Of a stretch of DNA of 64,000 nt, positions 43,981 to 53,747 are shown in pieces. This DNA is from Natronomonas salinimetallica (GTDB taxonomy: Archaea; Halobacteriota; Halobacteria; Halobacteriales; Haloarculaceae), in NCBI RefSeq assembly GCF_013839515.1, contig NZ_JACDNQ010000003.1, forward strand, positions 91,937-155,936. The letters run 5' to 3'. The position numbers were made by a program, and so were the translations under genes. The notes under the pieces are model-generated. The model saw only the letters and a list, made by a program, of their open reading frames with translations. It was not told the DNA's origin and made no database searches. The stretch's first letter is position 1. The number at the start of each line of letters is the position of its first letter.

Positions 43981-46737
43981 TCACTCTCCCTCGAGGCGGC
44001 GTTGCCACTCCCGGACGCGGTTCATCAATTCGACGGGCGAGGTCTCCGCGAGTGACGCTTCCCGGATCTCCCCGAGGACGGCGGCGGTTTCGGGGTCGAT
44101 CCGGCGTCCGTCGCCCCCCTTCGGCCGGTCTTTTGGCTCCCGTTTCGAAACCGACTGGTCACCGTCCGCCGGGGCCGATCGGTCGCCGTTCGCTTCGTTC
44201 CCCCCGTGTTGGAACTCCCCGCTCCCGAGGTCAAACACCGTCTGGACCGGCCCCTCGGAGCCGCCTTTCGCCTCGATCGCCCGCTCCTCGCGGAGCCGTC
44301 GGAGGACCTCGCCGGCCCGGTCGACCACGGGGGCCGGAACGCCGGCCAGGTCGGCGACGTGGACGCCGTAGGAGCGGTCCGTCGCCCCCGGCTCGATCGT
44401 CCGGAGGAAGGTGACGCCCTCCCCCGAGCCTCCGTTTCCGTCGGGTCCCGTTTCCGCCCCCGTTTTCGCCTCCGCTCTTGCTCCCGTTTCCGCCCCCGGC
44501 TCTCCCGCGACGGCGACGTGAACGTTCTCGACGCGGGGCAGTTCCTCGGCCAGCGACGTCAGCTCGTGGTAGTGGGTCGCAAACAGCGTGAACGCACCGA
44601 CCTCGTTGTGGAGGTACTCGGTGGCCGCCCAGGCGATCGAGATCCCGTCGTAGGTCGCCGTGCCGCGGCCGACCTCGTCGAGGATCACGAGCGAGTCCTC
44701 GGTCGCCGAGTGGAGGATATTCGAGAGCTCCTCCATCTCGACCATGAACGTCGAACGCCCGCCAGCGAGTTCGTCGAGCGCGCCCACGCGGGTATAGATC
44801 CCGTCGACGAGGCCGACGCGGGCCGCGTCGGCGGGGACGAACGAGCCGACCTGTGCGAGCAGCGTCACGAGCGCGGCCTGTCGCATGTACGTCGACTTCC
44901 CCGACATGTTCGGACCGGTGACGAGCAGGAACCGGCGATCGCGGTCGAGATACAGGTCGTTGGGGACGAACCTCGTTTCGGTCTCGACGACGGGGTGTCT
45001 GCCCGATTCGACGTCGAGGACGCGATCGTCGGTCAGCTCCGGCCGCGCCCAGCCCTGCCGTGCGGCGTGCGTCGCAAGCGAGCAGTAGGCGTCGAGTTCC
45101 GCGAGCGCCCGGCCGACCGCCCCGAGCAGGTCCGCCCGATCGGCGACCGTCCCCCGGAGCCGACAGAACGCCTCGTACTCGCGCTCACCGCGTTCGTCCT
45201 CCAGCCGAAATATCTCCCGTTCCTTCTCGCGGAGCTCCTCGAAGACGTACCGCTCGGCGTTCTTCAGCGTCTTGATCCCCTCGTAGTCCTCGGGGACGTC
45301 GCCGGCCTCCGATTTGGGTATCTGGACGTAGTAGCCGTCGGTCTTGTTCCGCCCGACCGTCACCCGCGAGAAGCCGTGTCGATCCTTCTCGCGGGCTTCG
45401 AGCGTCTCGAAGAACTCGACCGCCGCCTCGTGACGGCCGACGAGGTCGTCGAGTGCCTCGTCGTAGCCGCGTTTTATCAGGCCGCCCTCGTGGAGCGTCT
45501 TCGGGGGATCGTCGGCCAGCGCCGAAAGCTCCGACCGGAGGTCGGCTATCGCGGCCCGGTCGAGGTCCGCGAACAGCGCCGCGACCGGCGAATCGGTGAG
45601 CTCCGGCGATCCATCGATGCGCTCATAGAGGTCCGGAACCGACGCGAGCGTCTCCCGGACGCGCAACAGGGCGTCGGCGTCGGCGCTCCCCGAGACAGCC
45701 CGGGCGGCGGCGCGCTCGACGTCGTAGACCCCCGAGAGCGTCTCCGCGATCCCTTCTCGGACCAACGCGTCCCCGAGGAGCGCCTCGACGGCTTCGTGTC
45801 TGGTCTCGAGGGTCTCCGCCCGTCGGAGGGGGCGCGTAAGCCACTCCTTGAGGAGTCGCCCGCCGGCGCTCGTCTCGGTGTGGTCGATCGTTCCGAACAG
45901 CGTCCGTCCTCCCGGCGTCATCGGCTCCGTCACTTCGAGGTTCCGTTGGGTCGTCGCGTCGACGGCGACGTGGTCGTCGGGTTCGTACGCGCCGATCCGC
46001 GTGACCGAGGCGAGCGCGCCGACGCCAGTCTCCTCGATGTAGTCGATCGCCGCCCCCGCCGCTGTGATGGCGATTCCGGAGAGGCCGACCGTCCCCGCGG
46101 CTTCGCCGAACTGCTCCGTGAGGCGGTGGCGAGCCCGCCCCGGTGCGAACGCCTCCGTCTCGTGCAGCGTCAGCCGGGCATCGAGGTCCTCGCGGATCGC
46201 GGCAAGGACGTCGTCGTCACCGCGAACCCTCGGTCCCGGCAACACCTCGACGGGGTCGAACCGGTAGAGTTCGGACAGCGTCCGGCCCCCAGCGTTCTCG
46301 CCGGACAGCGTCGTCGCCCGGAACCGTCCGGTCGTCACGTCACAAACCGCCAGCCCGTAGCCGTCGCCATCGCACGCGACGCTCGCCAGGTACTGCGCAT
46401 CGGCGTCGTCCGTCTCGATGAGCGTTCCGGGGGTGACGATCCGGACCACTTCGCGGACGATCCCCCCGTCGTCGTCGCGCTGGTCGGCGACCGCGACCCG
46501 GTAGCCCCGTTCGGCGAGCGCTTTCACGTACGGCGTGAGATCGTCGACCGGGACGCCCGCCATCGCGTAGCTCTCGCCGCCCGAGGCCCGCTCGGAGACC
46601 TTCAGGTCGAGTTCTTCGCCGACCAGTTCGGCGTCCTCGCCGAAGAACTCGTAGAAATCGCCCATCTGCATCGCCAGCAGGTCGGCCCCGCTGTCGGCCT
46701 TCAACTCGAAGAACTCCCCGACGATACCCGAACTCAT
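43981..46737 (-). CDS. mutS: DNA mismatch repair protein MutS
   Basis: 918 residues. N-terminal mismatch-binding domain with the Phe-x-Glu equivalent in MQMGDFYEFFGEDAEL, connector, core and clamp (EKDRHGFSRVTVGRNKTDGY). The C-terminal ABC ATPase carries Walker A GPNMSGKST at 608-616, then VILDEVGRGTATYDG and FATHYHELT. A low-complexity Gly/Glu insertion with AETGARAEAKTGAETG lies after the ATPase signature. MutS1 type. Confidence 0.97.
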   Translation of the reverse strand: MSSGIVGEFFELKADSGADLLAMQMGDFYEFFGEDAELVGEELDLKVSERASGGESYAMAGVPVDDLTPYVKALAERGYRVAVADQRDDDGGIVREVVRIVTPGTLIETDDADAQYLASVACDGDGYGLAVCDVTTGRFRATTLSGENAGGRTLSELYRFDPVEVLPGPRVRGDDDVLAAIREDLDARLTLHETEAFAPGRARHRLTEQFGEAAGTVGLSGIAITAAGAAIDYIEETGVGALASVTRIGAYEPDDHVAVDATTQRNLEVTEPMTPGGRTLFGTIDHTETSAGGRLLKEWLTRPLRRAETLETRHEAVEALLGDALVREGIAETLSGVYDVERAAARAVSGSADADALLRVRETLASVPDLYERIDGSPELTDSPVAALFADLDRAAIADLRSELSALADDPPKTLHEGGLIKRGYDEALDDLVGRHEAAVEFFETLEAREKDRHGFSRVTVGRNKTDGYYVQIPKSEAGDVPEDYEGIKTLKNAERYVFEELREKEREIFRLEDERGEREYEAFCRLRGTVADRADLLGAVGRALAELDAYCSLATHAARQGWARPELTDDRVLDVESGRHPVVETETRFVPNDLYLDRDRRFLLVTGPNMSGKSTYMRQAALVTLLAQVGSFVPADAARVGLVDGIYTRVGALDELAGGRSTFMVEMEELSNILHSATEDSLVILDEVGRGTATYDGISIAWAATEYLHNEVGAFTLFATHYHELTSLAEELPRVENVHVAVAGEPGAETGARAEAKTGAETGPDGNGGSGEGVTFLRTIEPGATDRSYGVHVADLAGVPAPVVDRAGEVLRRLREERAIEAKGGSEGPVQTVFDLGSGEFQHGGNEANGDRSAPADGDQSVSKREPKDRPKGGDGRRIDPETAAVLGEIREASLAETSPVELMNRVREWQRRLEGE

Positions 46738-46768
46738 GCCCGAATCGGGGGGTGCAGGCCGTTAAAAC

Positions 46769-46879
46769 GTGACGGGTCGGGGCGGTCGTGACGGATCGGG
46801 GCGGTCGTGACGGGTCGGGGCGGTCGTGACGGGTCGGGGCGGTCGTGACGGATCGGGGCGGTCGTGACGGATCGAGGCC
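46769..46879. repeat. 19-bp tandem repeat, almost 6 copies
   Basis: Units of GTGACGGRTCGGGGCGGTC at 46769, 46788, 46807, 46826, 46845 and 46864 (partial), differing only by G/A at one position. It lies upstream of mutS and downstream of the glyoxalase-like gene. Confidence 0.95.
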
Positions 46880-46966
46880 GATGGATCGTCCGCGCGTGGA
46901 GGCGACGGCCCGTCTCTCGCGTGGGTGCTTATCGACGATCCGCCCGCCGCGACGGCCACGGCCGGC

Positions 46967-47350
46967 TCACAGCTCCTCGAGCAACTCGAGCAACTCCCCG
47001 TCCGGCCCGTAGACGAACGCGATCTTGAGATCGCCGAACGTCTCCGGCGGCATGAGCAACTCCGTCCCGACCGATTCGAGCTCCGCGACCGCGCTGTCGA
47101 CGTCGGGGACGACGAACCCGAAATGGAGGATGCCCGTCGGGAGGTCCTCGACGAGGCCGTTGATCTCGTAGGGCGGCCGTTCGAAACAGTAGATCCGCTT
47201 GTCGGCGACCGAGAGCGCGACGTACTCCGAGCCGCCGCCGGCGTCGCCCGACTCAAGCACTTCGCCGCCGAGGACGTCCCGATAGAAGGCGGTACTGGCT
47301 TCGATGTCGTCGGTCTTGATCGCGACGTGAAAGAACCGTTCGAGTTCCAT
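46967..47350 (-). CDS. VOC-family protein, glyoxalase I-like
   Basis: 127 residues with two beta-alpha-beta-beta-beta repeats: FFHVAIKTDDIEASTAFYRD and LHFGFVVPDVDSAVAELESVG. Metal-ligand positions His8 and Glu in the YGPDGELLELLEEL end are in place. Related to lactoylglutathione lyase; the substrate in a haloarchaeon is uncertain. The ATG at 47350 is used. Confidence 0.88.
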   Translation of the reverse strand: MELERFFHVAIKTDDIEASTAFYRDVLGGEVLESGDAGGGSEYVALSVADKRIYCFERPPYEINGLVEDLPTGILHFGFVVPDVDSAVAELESVGTELLMPPETFGDLKIAFVYGPDGELLELLEEL

Positions 47351-47417
47351 ATCCCACCAACGTACGGACGTTCATAAACCACTTGTGCTCACCCGTCCCT
47401 TCCTTTCGGTGAATCGC

Positions 47418-47471
47418 CGGCGGCCGCTCACGCGGGGCGGTTCACGGCGGCCGCTTACGTGGAGCGGTTCA
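47418..47471. repeat. 27-bp tandem duplication spanning the thiD stop codon
   Basis: Copies 47418-47444 and 47445-47471 of a unit beginning CGGCGGCCGC, with three differences. The second copy contains the thiD stop (TAA); the outer copy has a TGA at the same place. Confidence 0.88.
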
Positions 47472-48717
47472 CGGCGGTCTCGACCGCGTCGAGCGCGGCG
47501 TCGACGGTCTCCGAGAGGACGACGATGCGTTCGCCCGGACCGTCGGTGACGACCCCCGCCGACGCGTCGAGCGCGGCGTCGATGCCGGCGTCGGGCCGAC
47601 ACTCGATGCCGACACGGAGTTCGGGCCGACGTTCGCGTCCCCCGAGTACCGCCCTCCCGAGCGCCGGGTCCGCGCCGAACCGGACCCACCCGCCGGCGGC
47701 CGAACCCTCCCGCGACGGCGGCCACCCGCCTTCGACCGCCGCGACGTCGTCGACCGTCTCGGCGTAGGGTGTCGCGACGGCGACGTTCTCGACCACGTCC
47801 GCGGGCGTCCGGTCTTCGTTCGGGCCGTCCCCGTCGCCCCCGGTCCGCGCGAGCCGATCGAAGGCCCCCTGGACGGCCTCGATCGCTCCGCCCCGACCGG
47901 CGTCGTTCCGCAGGTCGACGAGGTGGTGGACGGCTCCCGCCCCCTCGCCGGCGGCGTGGTGGTACCGAACCGCCCGCTCCATGAACGAGACGCTGCGCTC
48001 GACGGCGTCCTCGATCGACGCTCCCCGCGCGAGCCGGGCGGCGATCGCCGCCGAGAGCGTACAGCCGGAGCCGTGCGTCGCCTCGGTCTCGATCCGCGGG
48101 TGTCGCATCGTCTCGCTGCCGTCGGGGGTGACGAGCACGTCGAGCACCGACGCGCCCGGAACGTGCCCGCCCTTTATCAGCGCGGCGTCGGGACCCAGAG
48201 AGCACAGCTTCCGCCCCGCCTCGCGTGCACTCGTCTCGTCGCTCGGCTCGATGCCCGTCAGCACGGCCGCCTCGTCGGCGTTCGGGGTCACGAGCGCCGC
48301 CTCGGCGATGAGGTCCTCGTAGGCCGCCTCGGCGGCCTCGGTCAACAGCCGATCCCCGCTCGTGGCGACCATCACGGGGTCGACGACGACGGGCGCTTCG
48401 AACGCCGCGGCGTAGTCGGCGACCGTCCCGACCACCTCGGCGGTGGCCAACATCCCGGTCTTGACTGCCCGTACGTCGAAGTCGGCGCGGACGGCATCGA
48501 TCTGTGCTGTGATCTCCTCGATCGGGAGGACGTGGCTCGATTCGACGCCGGTCGTGTTCTGGGCGGTGACGGCGGTTATCGCGGAGACGCCGAACCCGTC
48601 GGTCGCCTCGATCGTCTTCAGGTCGGCTTGGATTCCGGCGCCGCCGCCGGAGTCGCTGCCGGCGATCGTCAACACGACCGGCTTCTCCGTCGGCGCGGGA
48701 GCGCGTGCGTTCGTCAT
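47455..48717 (-). CDS. thiD: Hydroxymethylpyrimidine (phosphate) kinase with C-terminal ThiN-like extension
   Basis: 420 residues. The ribokinase-like kinase covers about 1-270: [66 protein letters not shown] and the catalytic [15 protein letters not shown]. It phosphorylates HMP twice for thiamine synthesis. The last 120 residues resemble a shortened ThiN (thiamine-phosphate synthase-like) domain. Its end lacks the usual ThiN C-terminus, so the extra activity is doubtful. The ATG at 48717 is used. Confidence 0.92.
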   Translation of the reverse strand: MTNARAPAPTEKPVVLTIAGSDSGGGAGIQADLKTIEATDGFGVSAITAVTAQNTTGVESSHVLPIEEITAQIDAVRADFDVRAVKTGMLATAEVVGTVADYAAAFEAPVVVDPVMVATSGDRLLTEAAEAAYEDLIAEAALVTPNADEAAVLTGIEPSDETSAREAGRKLCSLGPDAALIKGGHVPGASVLDVLVTPDGSETMRHPRIETEATHGSGCTLSAAIAARLARGASIEDAVERSVSFMERAVRYHHAAGEGAGAVHHLVDLRNDAGRGGAIEAVQGAFDRLARTGGDGDGPNEDRTPADVVENVAVATPYAETVDDVAAVEGGWPPSREGSAAGGWVRFGADPALGRAVLGGRERRPELRVGIECRPDAGIDAALDASAGVVTDGPGERIVVLSETVDAALDAVETAVNRST

Positions 48718-48737
48718 ATGCGGGGGTATACCCGGAA

Positions 48738-48757
48738 CATACAAACCGGTAGTGGTA
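48738..48757 (-). promoter_or_regulatory. Possible shared operator upstream of thiD
   Basis: On the minus strand it reads TACCACTACCGGTTTGTATG, 21-40 bp before the thiD ATG. The thi4 start region (49321-49337) reads TACCACTGGGTTGTATG. The shared TACCACT and GGTTTGTATG/GGTTGTATG blocks suggest a common regulator, with ThiR as the candidate. Only two sites, so this is a weak call. Confidence 0.35.
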
Positions 48758-48762
48758 CACCC

Positions 48763-48875
48763 GATACGTCTGACACGTCCGGCAGTCTCGGTGTTGTACC
48801 GATACGTCTGACACGTCCGGCAGTCTCGGTGTTGTACCGATACGTCTGACACGTCCGGCAGTCTCGGTGTTGTAC
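48763..48875. repeat. 38-bp tandem repeat, 3 copies, upstream of thiD
   Basis: Three essentially identical units starting GATACGTCTGACACGTCCGG at 48763, 48801 and 48839, the last one base short. They lie between the DUF5789 stop and the thiD promoter. There are no spacers, so this is not a CRISPR array. The perfect identity implies recent expansion. Confidence 0.95.
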
Positions 48876-48895
48876 GAGCCGTCGGGACGCCGGCG

Positions 48896-49183
48896 TTACG
48901 CCTCCTCGGTCGGGATCGGCCCGGTGCCGATCACCTCCCGGACGGCGTTCTCGAAGGCACGTCTGGTATCGAAGTATACCTCGTCGGTCTCCTCCAGTAC
49001 CGACGCGAGTTCGCGGGGGCCTTCGGGGGTCCGGATGACGGTGTCGCCCTCCCGGCGGACGACGTCGTTCTTTCCGATGGCGTAGTGAAGCCGCGATGCC
49101 ACCCGCGCGACCGGTGCGCCCTCGACGGGATCGCCCTCACCGAGCGGGACGGCCGGCCCCTCCTCCTCGTCAGTGTCGCTCAT
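48896..49183 (-). CDS. DUF5789-family protein
   Basis: 95-residue acidic protein with VARVASRLHYAIGKNDVVRR, GDTVIRTPEGPRELASVLEE and EVYFDTRRAFENAVREVIG, matching haloarchaeal DUF5789. Function unknown. Lies between thiD and thi4 but transcribed away from thi4, so a thiamine role is not implied. Confidence 0.85.
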   Translation of the reverse strand: MSDTDEEEGPAVPLGEGDPVEGAPVARVASRLHYAIGKNDVVRREGDTVIRTPEGPRELASVLEETDEVYFDTRRAFENAVREVIGTGPIPTEEA

Positions 49184-49334
49184 AGGGTCGCCTTCCGCGC
49201 GCGGTGTTCTAACCCTTACGGAAGGGGGCGGTCGCTGTCGCCGTCTGTTTCCTCCCGGCCCGCGTCCCCGTTCTGCGGCCGAACCCGCCCCGACCGGGGG
49301 TTATTAGTATCCCCGCGAGATACCACTGGGTTGT

Positions 49335-50264
49335 ATGACTCAGTTTAGCGAATTCAGCGACGTCGGCGAAGCGGAGGTAACACGCGCGATCGGCAGCCAG
49401 TGGACCGAGGAGTTCATGGACTTTACGGACTCCGACGTGATCATCGTCGGTGGCGGCCCCTCGGGGCTCGTCGCGGCGAAAGAGCTCTCCGAGCGCGGCG
49501 TGAAGACGATGGTCGTCGAAAAGAACAACTACCTCGGCGGGGGCTTTTGGCTCGGCGGCTTCCTGATGAACAAGGTGACCGTCCGCGACCCAGCCCAGAG
49601 CGTCCTGGATGAACTCGACGTCGATTATACCGACACGGACGAGGCCGAGGGCCTCTACGTCGCGAACGGTCCCGAAGCCTGTTCGGGGCTGATCAAGGCC
49701 GCGTGCGACGCCGGCGCGAAGATGCAGAACATGACCGAGTTCACCGACATCGTCATCCGCGAGGATCACCGCGTCGGCGGCATCGTGATGAACTGGACGC
49801 CCGTCCACGCGCTGCCGCGGGAGATTACTTGCGTCGACCCGATCGCCGTCGAGGCCGACCTCGTCATCGACGCCACCGGCCACGACGCCGTCGCCGTCTC
49901 GAAACTCCAAGAGCGCGGCGTCCTCGAGGCCCCTGGCATCGAACACGCAGACGAACACAACACCGGAATGGACAACACCGCCGACGGCCAGTACGGCGCG
50001 CCCGGCCACGACTCGCCCGGCCACGACTCGATGTGGGTCGCCGAAAGCGAGGACGCGGTCGTCGAACACACCGGCGTGGTCCACGACGGCCTCATCGCGA
50101 CCGGGATGGCGACGGCGACGACCCACGGCCTCCCGCGGATGGGGCCGACGTTCGGCGCCATGTTATTGTCGGGCAAACGCGCCGCCCAGGCCGCGATGGA
50201 CGAACTCGGCGTCGACGGACCCGACGTCGAGATGACCGCCCGTCCCGAACCCGCCGACGACTGA
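49335..50264 (+). CDS. thi4: Thiazole synthase Thi4 (cysteine-type)
   Basis: 309 residues. Dinucleotide-binding [53 protein letters not shown], and Cys166 in [11 protein letters not shown] at the sulfur-donor position of yeast and Haloferax Thi4. Such enzymes make the thiazole half of thiamine from NAD and glycine and usually give up their own Cys sulfur once. Methanogen homologues have His there. A TATA-like TTATTAGTA about 27 bp upstream implies leaderless initiation at the ATG 49335. Confidence 0.95.
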   Translation: MTQFSEFSDVGEAEVTRAIGSQWTEEFMDFTDSDVIIVGGGPSGLVAAKELSERGVKTMVVEKNNYLGGGFWLGGFLMNKVTVRDPAQSVLDELDVDYTDTDEAEGLYVANGPEACSGLIKAACDAGAKMQNMTEFTDIVIREDHRVGGIVMNWTPVHALPREITCVDPIAVEADLVIDATGHDAVAVSKLQERGVLEAPGIEHADEHNTGMDNTADGQYGAPGHDSPGHDSMWVAESEDAVVEHTGVVHDGLIATGMATATTHGLPRMGPTFGAMLLSGKRAAQAAMDELGVDGPDVEMTARPEPADD

Positions 50265-50277
50265 GACGGACTGTAAA

Positions 50278-50964
50278 TCAGTCGATCGCGCCGTCCCGAA
50301 CCGTTCCGGCCGTCAGGCCGACGAACCCGAGTCCGAACTCGCCGTAGCGGCGCTCGGCCGTCCGATCGGTCAGCGTCGCCCGTGCCGCCCCGACGCGGCG
50401 CGAAAGCGCCCCGCTGACGCCGCCGAACGGCGCACAGAGCACGTCCCGGAGGCCGCCCGTGGGAGCCCCGGCGGCGACGAACGCCCTAAAGAAGGGATTG
50501 AGCAGCCGTCCCCGCGGATCGTCGCTCGCGCTCGCATCGAGGAGTACGACGCGGCCGCCCGGGCCGACGAGGTCACACCACCGATCGACGACGCCCCCCG
50601 GGTCCTCGAGGAGCCCACAGACGAACGTCGCGAGGACCGCGTCCGCCTCCGCGACCGGCGGGGCGGTCGCATCGCCCCGGACGACGGAGACGTTCGCACA
50701 CCCCGCCGCGCGCTCGCGGCCCCGATCGAGCAGCGGCCCGGTCAGATCGATCCCGACGACGCGGCCCGTGGATCCGACGCGCTCGCGGAGGTACGGCAGG
50801 TTCGCCCCGGTTCCACATCCCATCTCGACGACGGTGTCGCCCGCCGACGCGGTTCGTCGCGCGGCGGCGCGTCGCCACCGTTCGATCCCCGGCGCGGTCG
50901 CGATCCGATCGTAGAGGGCCGCTCGTCGGCCGTAGAACCCGGTGACGTCGCCGACGTCGGTCAT
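50278..50964 (-). CDS. Class I SAM-dependent methyltransferase
   Basis: 228 residues of UbiE-like type: motif I VVEMGCGTGANLPYLRE, then VVGIDLTGPLLDRGRE, VVRGDATAPPVAEADAV and the DPGGVVDRWCDLVGPGGRVV post-motif region. The substrate is unknown; menaquinone-type or small-molecule methylation is possible. The ATG at 50964 overlaps the thiR stop by 4 bp, so the two are coupled. Confidence 0.85.
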   Translation of the reverse strand: MTDVGDVTGFYGRRAALYDRIATAPGIERWRRAAARRTASAGDTVVEMGCGTGANLPYLRERVGSTGRVVGIDLTGPLLDRGRERAAGCANVSVVRGDATAPPVAEADAVLATFVCGLLEDPGGVVDRWCDLVGPGGRVVLLDASASDDPRGRLLNPFFRAFVAAGAPTGGLRDVLCAPFGGVSGALSRRVGAARATLTDRTAERRYGEFGLGFVGLTAGTVRDGAID

Positions 50965-51860
50965 CGAGTGACGCATCGGACGGCCTCGACGACGGCCGGG
51001 GCGTCGGGGCCGAGCACGTAACAGACCGGCTCGATCCCGAACCCGCCGGTCTGATACAGTACGTCGGCCTCGGGTGTCTCGTCGACGGCCTCGGCGACGG
51101 CCGCCTCGACGTCGGCCTCGGCGTCGAACGCCGCCGTCGTGTAACCGGCCGCCTCCAGGGCCTCGACCGTCTCGGGATCGTATCGAACGTTGAGCGCGGC
51201 ACGGGCCTCCGAGCCGGCCCCCCGGGCCGCGAGCAACAGCGAGGCGACGTGTTCGGAGACGCCGAACTCGGGATCCCCCGGGACGGTCGCCCGCCCCTTG
51301 ATATCGAGGATCCGCCCCGGTACGCCCGCGACGCCGTCGATCGTCGTCGCCTCCGGGAGGGCCTCGACGAGGTTCGAGCCGACCGCCGGGATGTGGGTGG
51401 CGAACCCGCTCGTGTTCTCGAGCGCCCGAACGCCGCGGCGAACCGACGAGCGGACCCGTTCCGTCATCCGGAACTCCCCCTCGGGGTCGTGGACGTCGAG
51501 CGGACCCTCGTAGTCGGCGATCGGCGGGTACGCCGCCTCGTGGAGCCGCGAAAGGACGCCGCCGTGTTCGAGTTGCCTGATCAATACCTCGGCCTCGACG
51601 AGCGCCTGCGCGCGCGTCACCTCCCCGCTTGTGAGCCCCTCACCGAGCCGTTCGACCAACTCCACGACGCCGTCGTCGGTCGCGATCTCGTCGTTCGTTT
51701 CCACCTCGCCGTGGGCGTACTTCGACACCGCGCTCTGGCTGATTCCTAAGAGCTCCGCGACCTCGCTTTGGGTGCGGCCCCGCTCGCGGAGTTCCCCCGC
51801 AAGCATCGTCCGGAACGTCGGCAGGAACTCCTCGACGACGATCTCCTCTATGAACCTCAT
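50961..51860 (-). CDS. thiR: ThiR, thiamine-pathway repressor (HTH plus ThiN-like domain)
   Basis: 299 residues. The N-terminal helix-turn-helix ([26 protein letters not shown], about 27-52) and a winged region are followed by a ThiN-fold domain ([73 protein letters not shown]). In archaeal regulators of this architecture the ThiN domain is a sensor for thiamine phosphate. The neighbours thiD and thi4 fit this. It overlaps both the dcd start side and the methyltransferase by 4 bp. Confidence 0.88.
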   Translation of the reverse strand: MRFIEEIVVEEFLPTFRTMLAGELRERGRTQSEVAELLGISQSAVSKYAHGEVETNDEIATDDGVVELVERLGEGLTSGEVTRAQALVEAEVLIRQLEHGGVLSRLHEAAYPPIADYEGPLDVHDPEGEFRMTERVRSSVRRGVRALENTSGFATHIPAVGSNLVEALPEATTIDGVAGVPGRILDIKGRATVPGDPEFGVSEHVASLLLAARGAGSEARAALNVRYDPETVEALEAAGYTTAAFDAEADVEAAVAEAVDETPEADVLYQTGGFGIEPVCYVLGPDAPAVVEAVRCVTR

Positions 51861-52453
51861 CGCTCCAGTTGCGCCCCGCCGAACTCCTCGTCCGACTGGA
51901 TGCGCGAGGCCTGCGGCCCGGTTTGATCTTGGTACTTCGAGCCCCGATCGCTGCCGTAGGGCTCCGAGGCAGCCGTCTTGAGTTCGGTGAAGATCACCTG
52001 CGAGATCCGCATATCGGGCTGGAGCGCCACGGGGGCGGTCCCGAGATTCGACAACTCGAGGGTGATCTGCCCGCGGTAGCCCGGATCGACGATGCCGGCG
52101 GTCGCGTGGATGACGACCGCGAGCCGGCCGAGCGAGGACCGGCCCTGGACCGTTCCGAGCAGGTCATCGGGCATCTCGACGCGCTCTTTCGTCGTCCCGA
52201 GGACGAAGTCGCCGGGGTGGAGGATGAACTCCTCGCCCTCATCGACGTGGGTCTCCTCGACGTACTCGTCGACCTCCTGTTCGCTGTTCGGGTGAATACA
52301 CGGGATGTTGGTTCGTTGGAACTCCAAGAACTCCCGGCCGAGGCGGAGGTCGATGCTCGCCGGCTGGATCTGTAACTCCGGGTCGGCAAGCGGTTCGACG
52401 ACGAGGTCGCCGTCGGTCAACCGCCGCCGGATGTCGGTATCCGAGAGGATCAT
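51857..52453 (-). CDS. dcd: dCTP deaminase
   Basis: 198 residues of the dUTPase-fold trimer family: [44 protein letters not shown] with the catalytic Glu region replaced by the deaminase pattern, [11 protein letters not shown], and the C-terminal [14 protein letters not shown] that closes the site. Makes dUTP for dTMP synthesis. First gene of the dcd-thiR-methyltransferase run, with ATGA overlaps. Confidence 0.94.
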   Translation of the reverse strand: MILSDTDIRRRLTDGDLVVEPLADPELQIQPASIDLRLGREFLEFQRTNIPCIHPNSEQEVDEYVEETHVDEGEEFILHPGDFVLGTTKERVEMPDDLLGTVQGRSSLGRLAVVIHATAGIVDPGYRGQITLELSNLGTAPVALQPDMRISQVIFTELKTAASEPYGSDRGSKYQDQTGPQASRIQSDEEFGGAQLER

Positions 52454-52573
52454 ACACCGACTGGGGACGCCGAGCGGTTAAAACCGAACGGTCGGACCGT
52501 CGGTGGGGACTCCGTCTCCCCCCGTCCGCGCCACAACGTTCAGGGTCGTCGGCCGACGAGAGACGACCAACGC

Positions 52574-53038
52574 ATGTTCACTCCCGACGACGTGGCCGGA
52601 ATCGTCGATCTCTTCGGCGCGCTGACGCGGTCGGAACTCGAGACGGCGCTCTCGGAACTCGCCTACCGGCGCGGTGAGGAGCCTCCGGAGGACGCCGTCG
52701 ACGAAGCGCTCACGGCGTTCGCGCTCGTCGGGATCGACCGCGACGGCAAACGGCTGCTCGCCCCGGGACCGACGGCGTTCCCGACGGTGCCCGACGGCGC
52801 GGAGGACCTCCCACACATCCTCGGGACGGACGGCCGATCGGTCGACCGGGAGCCGATCGCGGCCGCTGCCGTCTCGCGGTTTCGGGAAGCGGCCGTCCGG
52901 GCGGCGGACCGCGAGGACGCGGCCCGCGCAGTCGAACTCGTCGACGTCAGCTACGACATCGAGGCCTGGGGCGGCCGGGATCTGGCGGGGATCAGAGATC
53001 GACTCGACGCCGTCAGGAACGATGGGACGAACTATTAG
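52574..53038 (+). CDS. Haloarchaeal protein (DUF7109-like)
   Basis: 154 residues, mainly helical: MFTPDDVAGIVDLFGALTRS, ELAYRRGEEPPEDAVDEAL and a C-terminal DVSYDIEAWGGRDLAGIRDR. It resembles a haloarchaeal family I recall as DUF7109, usually next to a CoA-diphosphatase Nudix gene, as here. The winged-helix-like N-terminus may bind DNA, but this is not established. Confidence 0.72.
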   Translation: MFTPDDVAGIVDLFGALTRSELETALSELAYRRGEEPPEDAVDEALTAFALVGIDRDGKRLLAPGPTAFPTVPDGAEDLPHILGTDGRSVDREPIAAAAVSRFREAAVRAADREDAARAVELVDVSYDIEAWGGRDLAGIRDRLDAVRNDGTNY

Positions 53039-53059
53039 CATCGAGTACCTACCGCGAGC

Positions 53060-53659
53060 ATGGACTGGGAGCGGATCGACGCCCACGAGCCGGCCGAAGC
53101 AGTCGACGGCGACCGAGAGGCCGCGGTCCTCGTCCCGGTCATTTCACGGTCCGACGGTGCTTCCCTGCTTTTCACGAAACGCGCCGACCACCTCGGTGAA
53201 CACCCCGGCCAGATGAGCTTCCCCGGCGGGGGGCGCGAACCGGAGGACGAGACCCTCGAAGCCACGGCCAGACGCGAGGCGTTCGAGGAGGTCGGCCTCG
53301 ACCCCGCCGCCGCCGGGATCGTGGGACGGCTCGACGACATCCCGACGGTCTCGAACTACTCGGTTCGGCCCTTCGTCGCACGGATCCCGGACCGGGAGTA
53401 CGTCCCCAACGAGGGCGAGGTCGCGGAGATCGCCGTCCTGCCGATCGCCGAACTCACGGACCGCGACAACTACGAATCGGAACGCCGCGACCACCCCTAC
53501 TACGGCGACATCCGCATCCACTACTTCCGGGTCGGCGGCTACACCGTCTGGGGAGCGACCGGCCGGATGTTGGCACAGTTTCTCGAACTCGCGACGGAGT
53601 GGCGGATGCCGCCGGAGCCGGACCGGGTCGTCGACCCCGACGCGGAGTATCCCGTCTGA
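53060..53659 (+). CDS. Nudix hydrolase, CoA pyrophosphatase-like
   Basis: 199 residues. Nudix box GGGREPEDETLEATARREAF continuing EEVGL near residues 55-79, preceded by LLFTKRADHLGEHPGQMSFP, the UPF0035/NudL signature of CoA diphosphatases. Likely cleaves CoA or related nucleotides. Starts 21 bp after the upstream gene, same unit. Confidence 0.9.
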   Translation: MDWERIDAHEPAEAVDGDREAAVLVPVISRSDGASLLFTKRADHLGEHPGQMSFPGGGREPEDETLEATARREAFEEVGLDPAAAGIVGRLDDIPTVSNYSVRPFVARIPDREYVPNEGEVAEIAVLPIAELTDRDNYESERRDHPYYGDIRIHYFRVGGYTVWGATGRMLAQFLELATEWRMPPEPDRVVDPDAEYPV

Positions 53660-53747
53660 TACCGACCGCCGGACGCCGTCGTGGGCCGATCCCGAAGCCG
53701 TGGTTGATTCGGCTGGGGCCGCGCCGGGGACCGTTGCCTGGGAGCGC

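Noticed and set aside
44206..46791. 861-codon open frame on the plus strand opposite mutS
   Set aside because: It is a GC-driven shadow of mutS, which has all catalytic motifs on the minus strand; the antisense product is Arg/Asp/Val-rich without any domain.
48763..48875. Possible CRISPR array
   Set aside because: The 38-bp units are directly adjacent with no spacers, and no cas genes are in the window.
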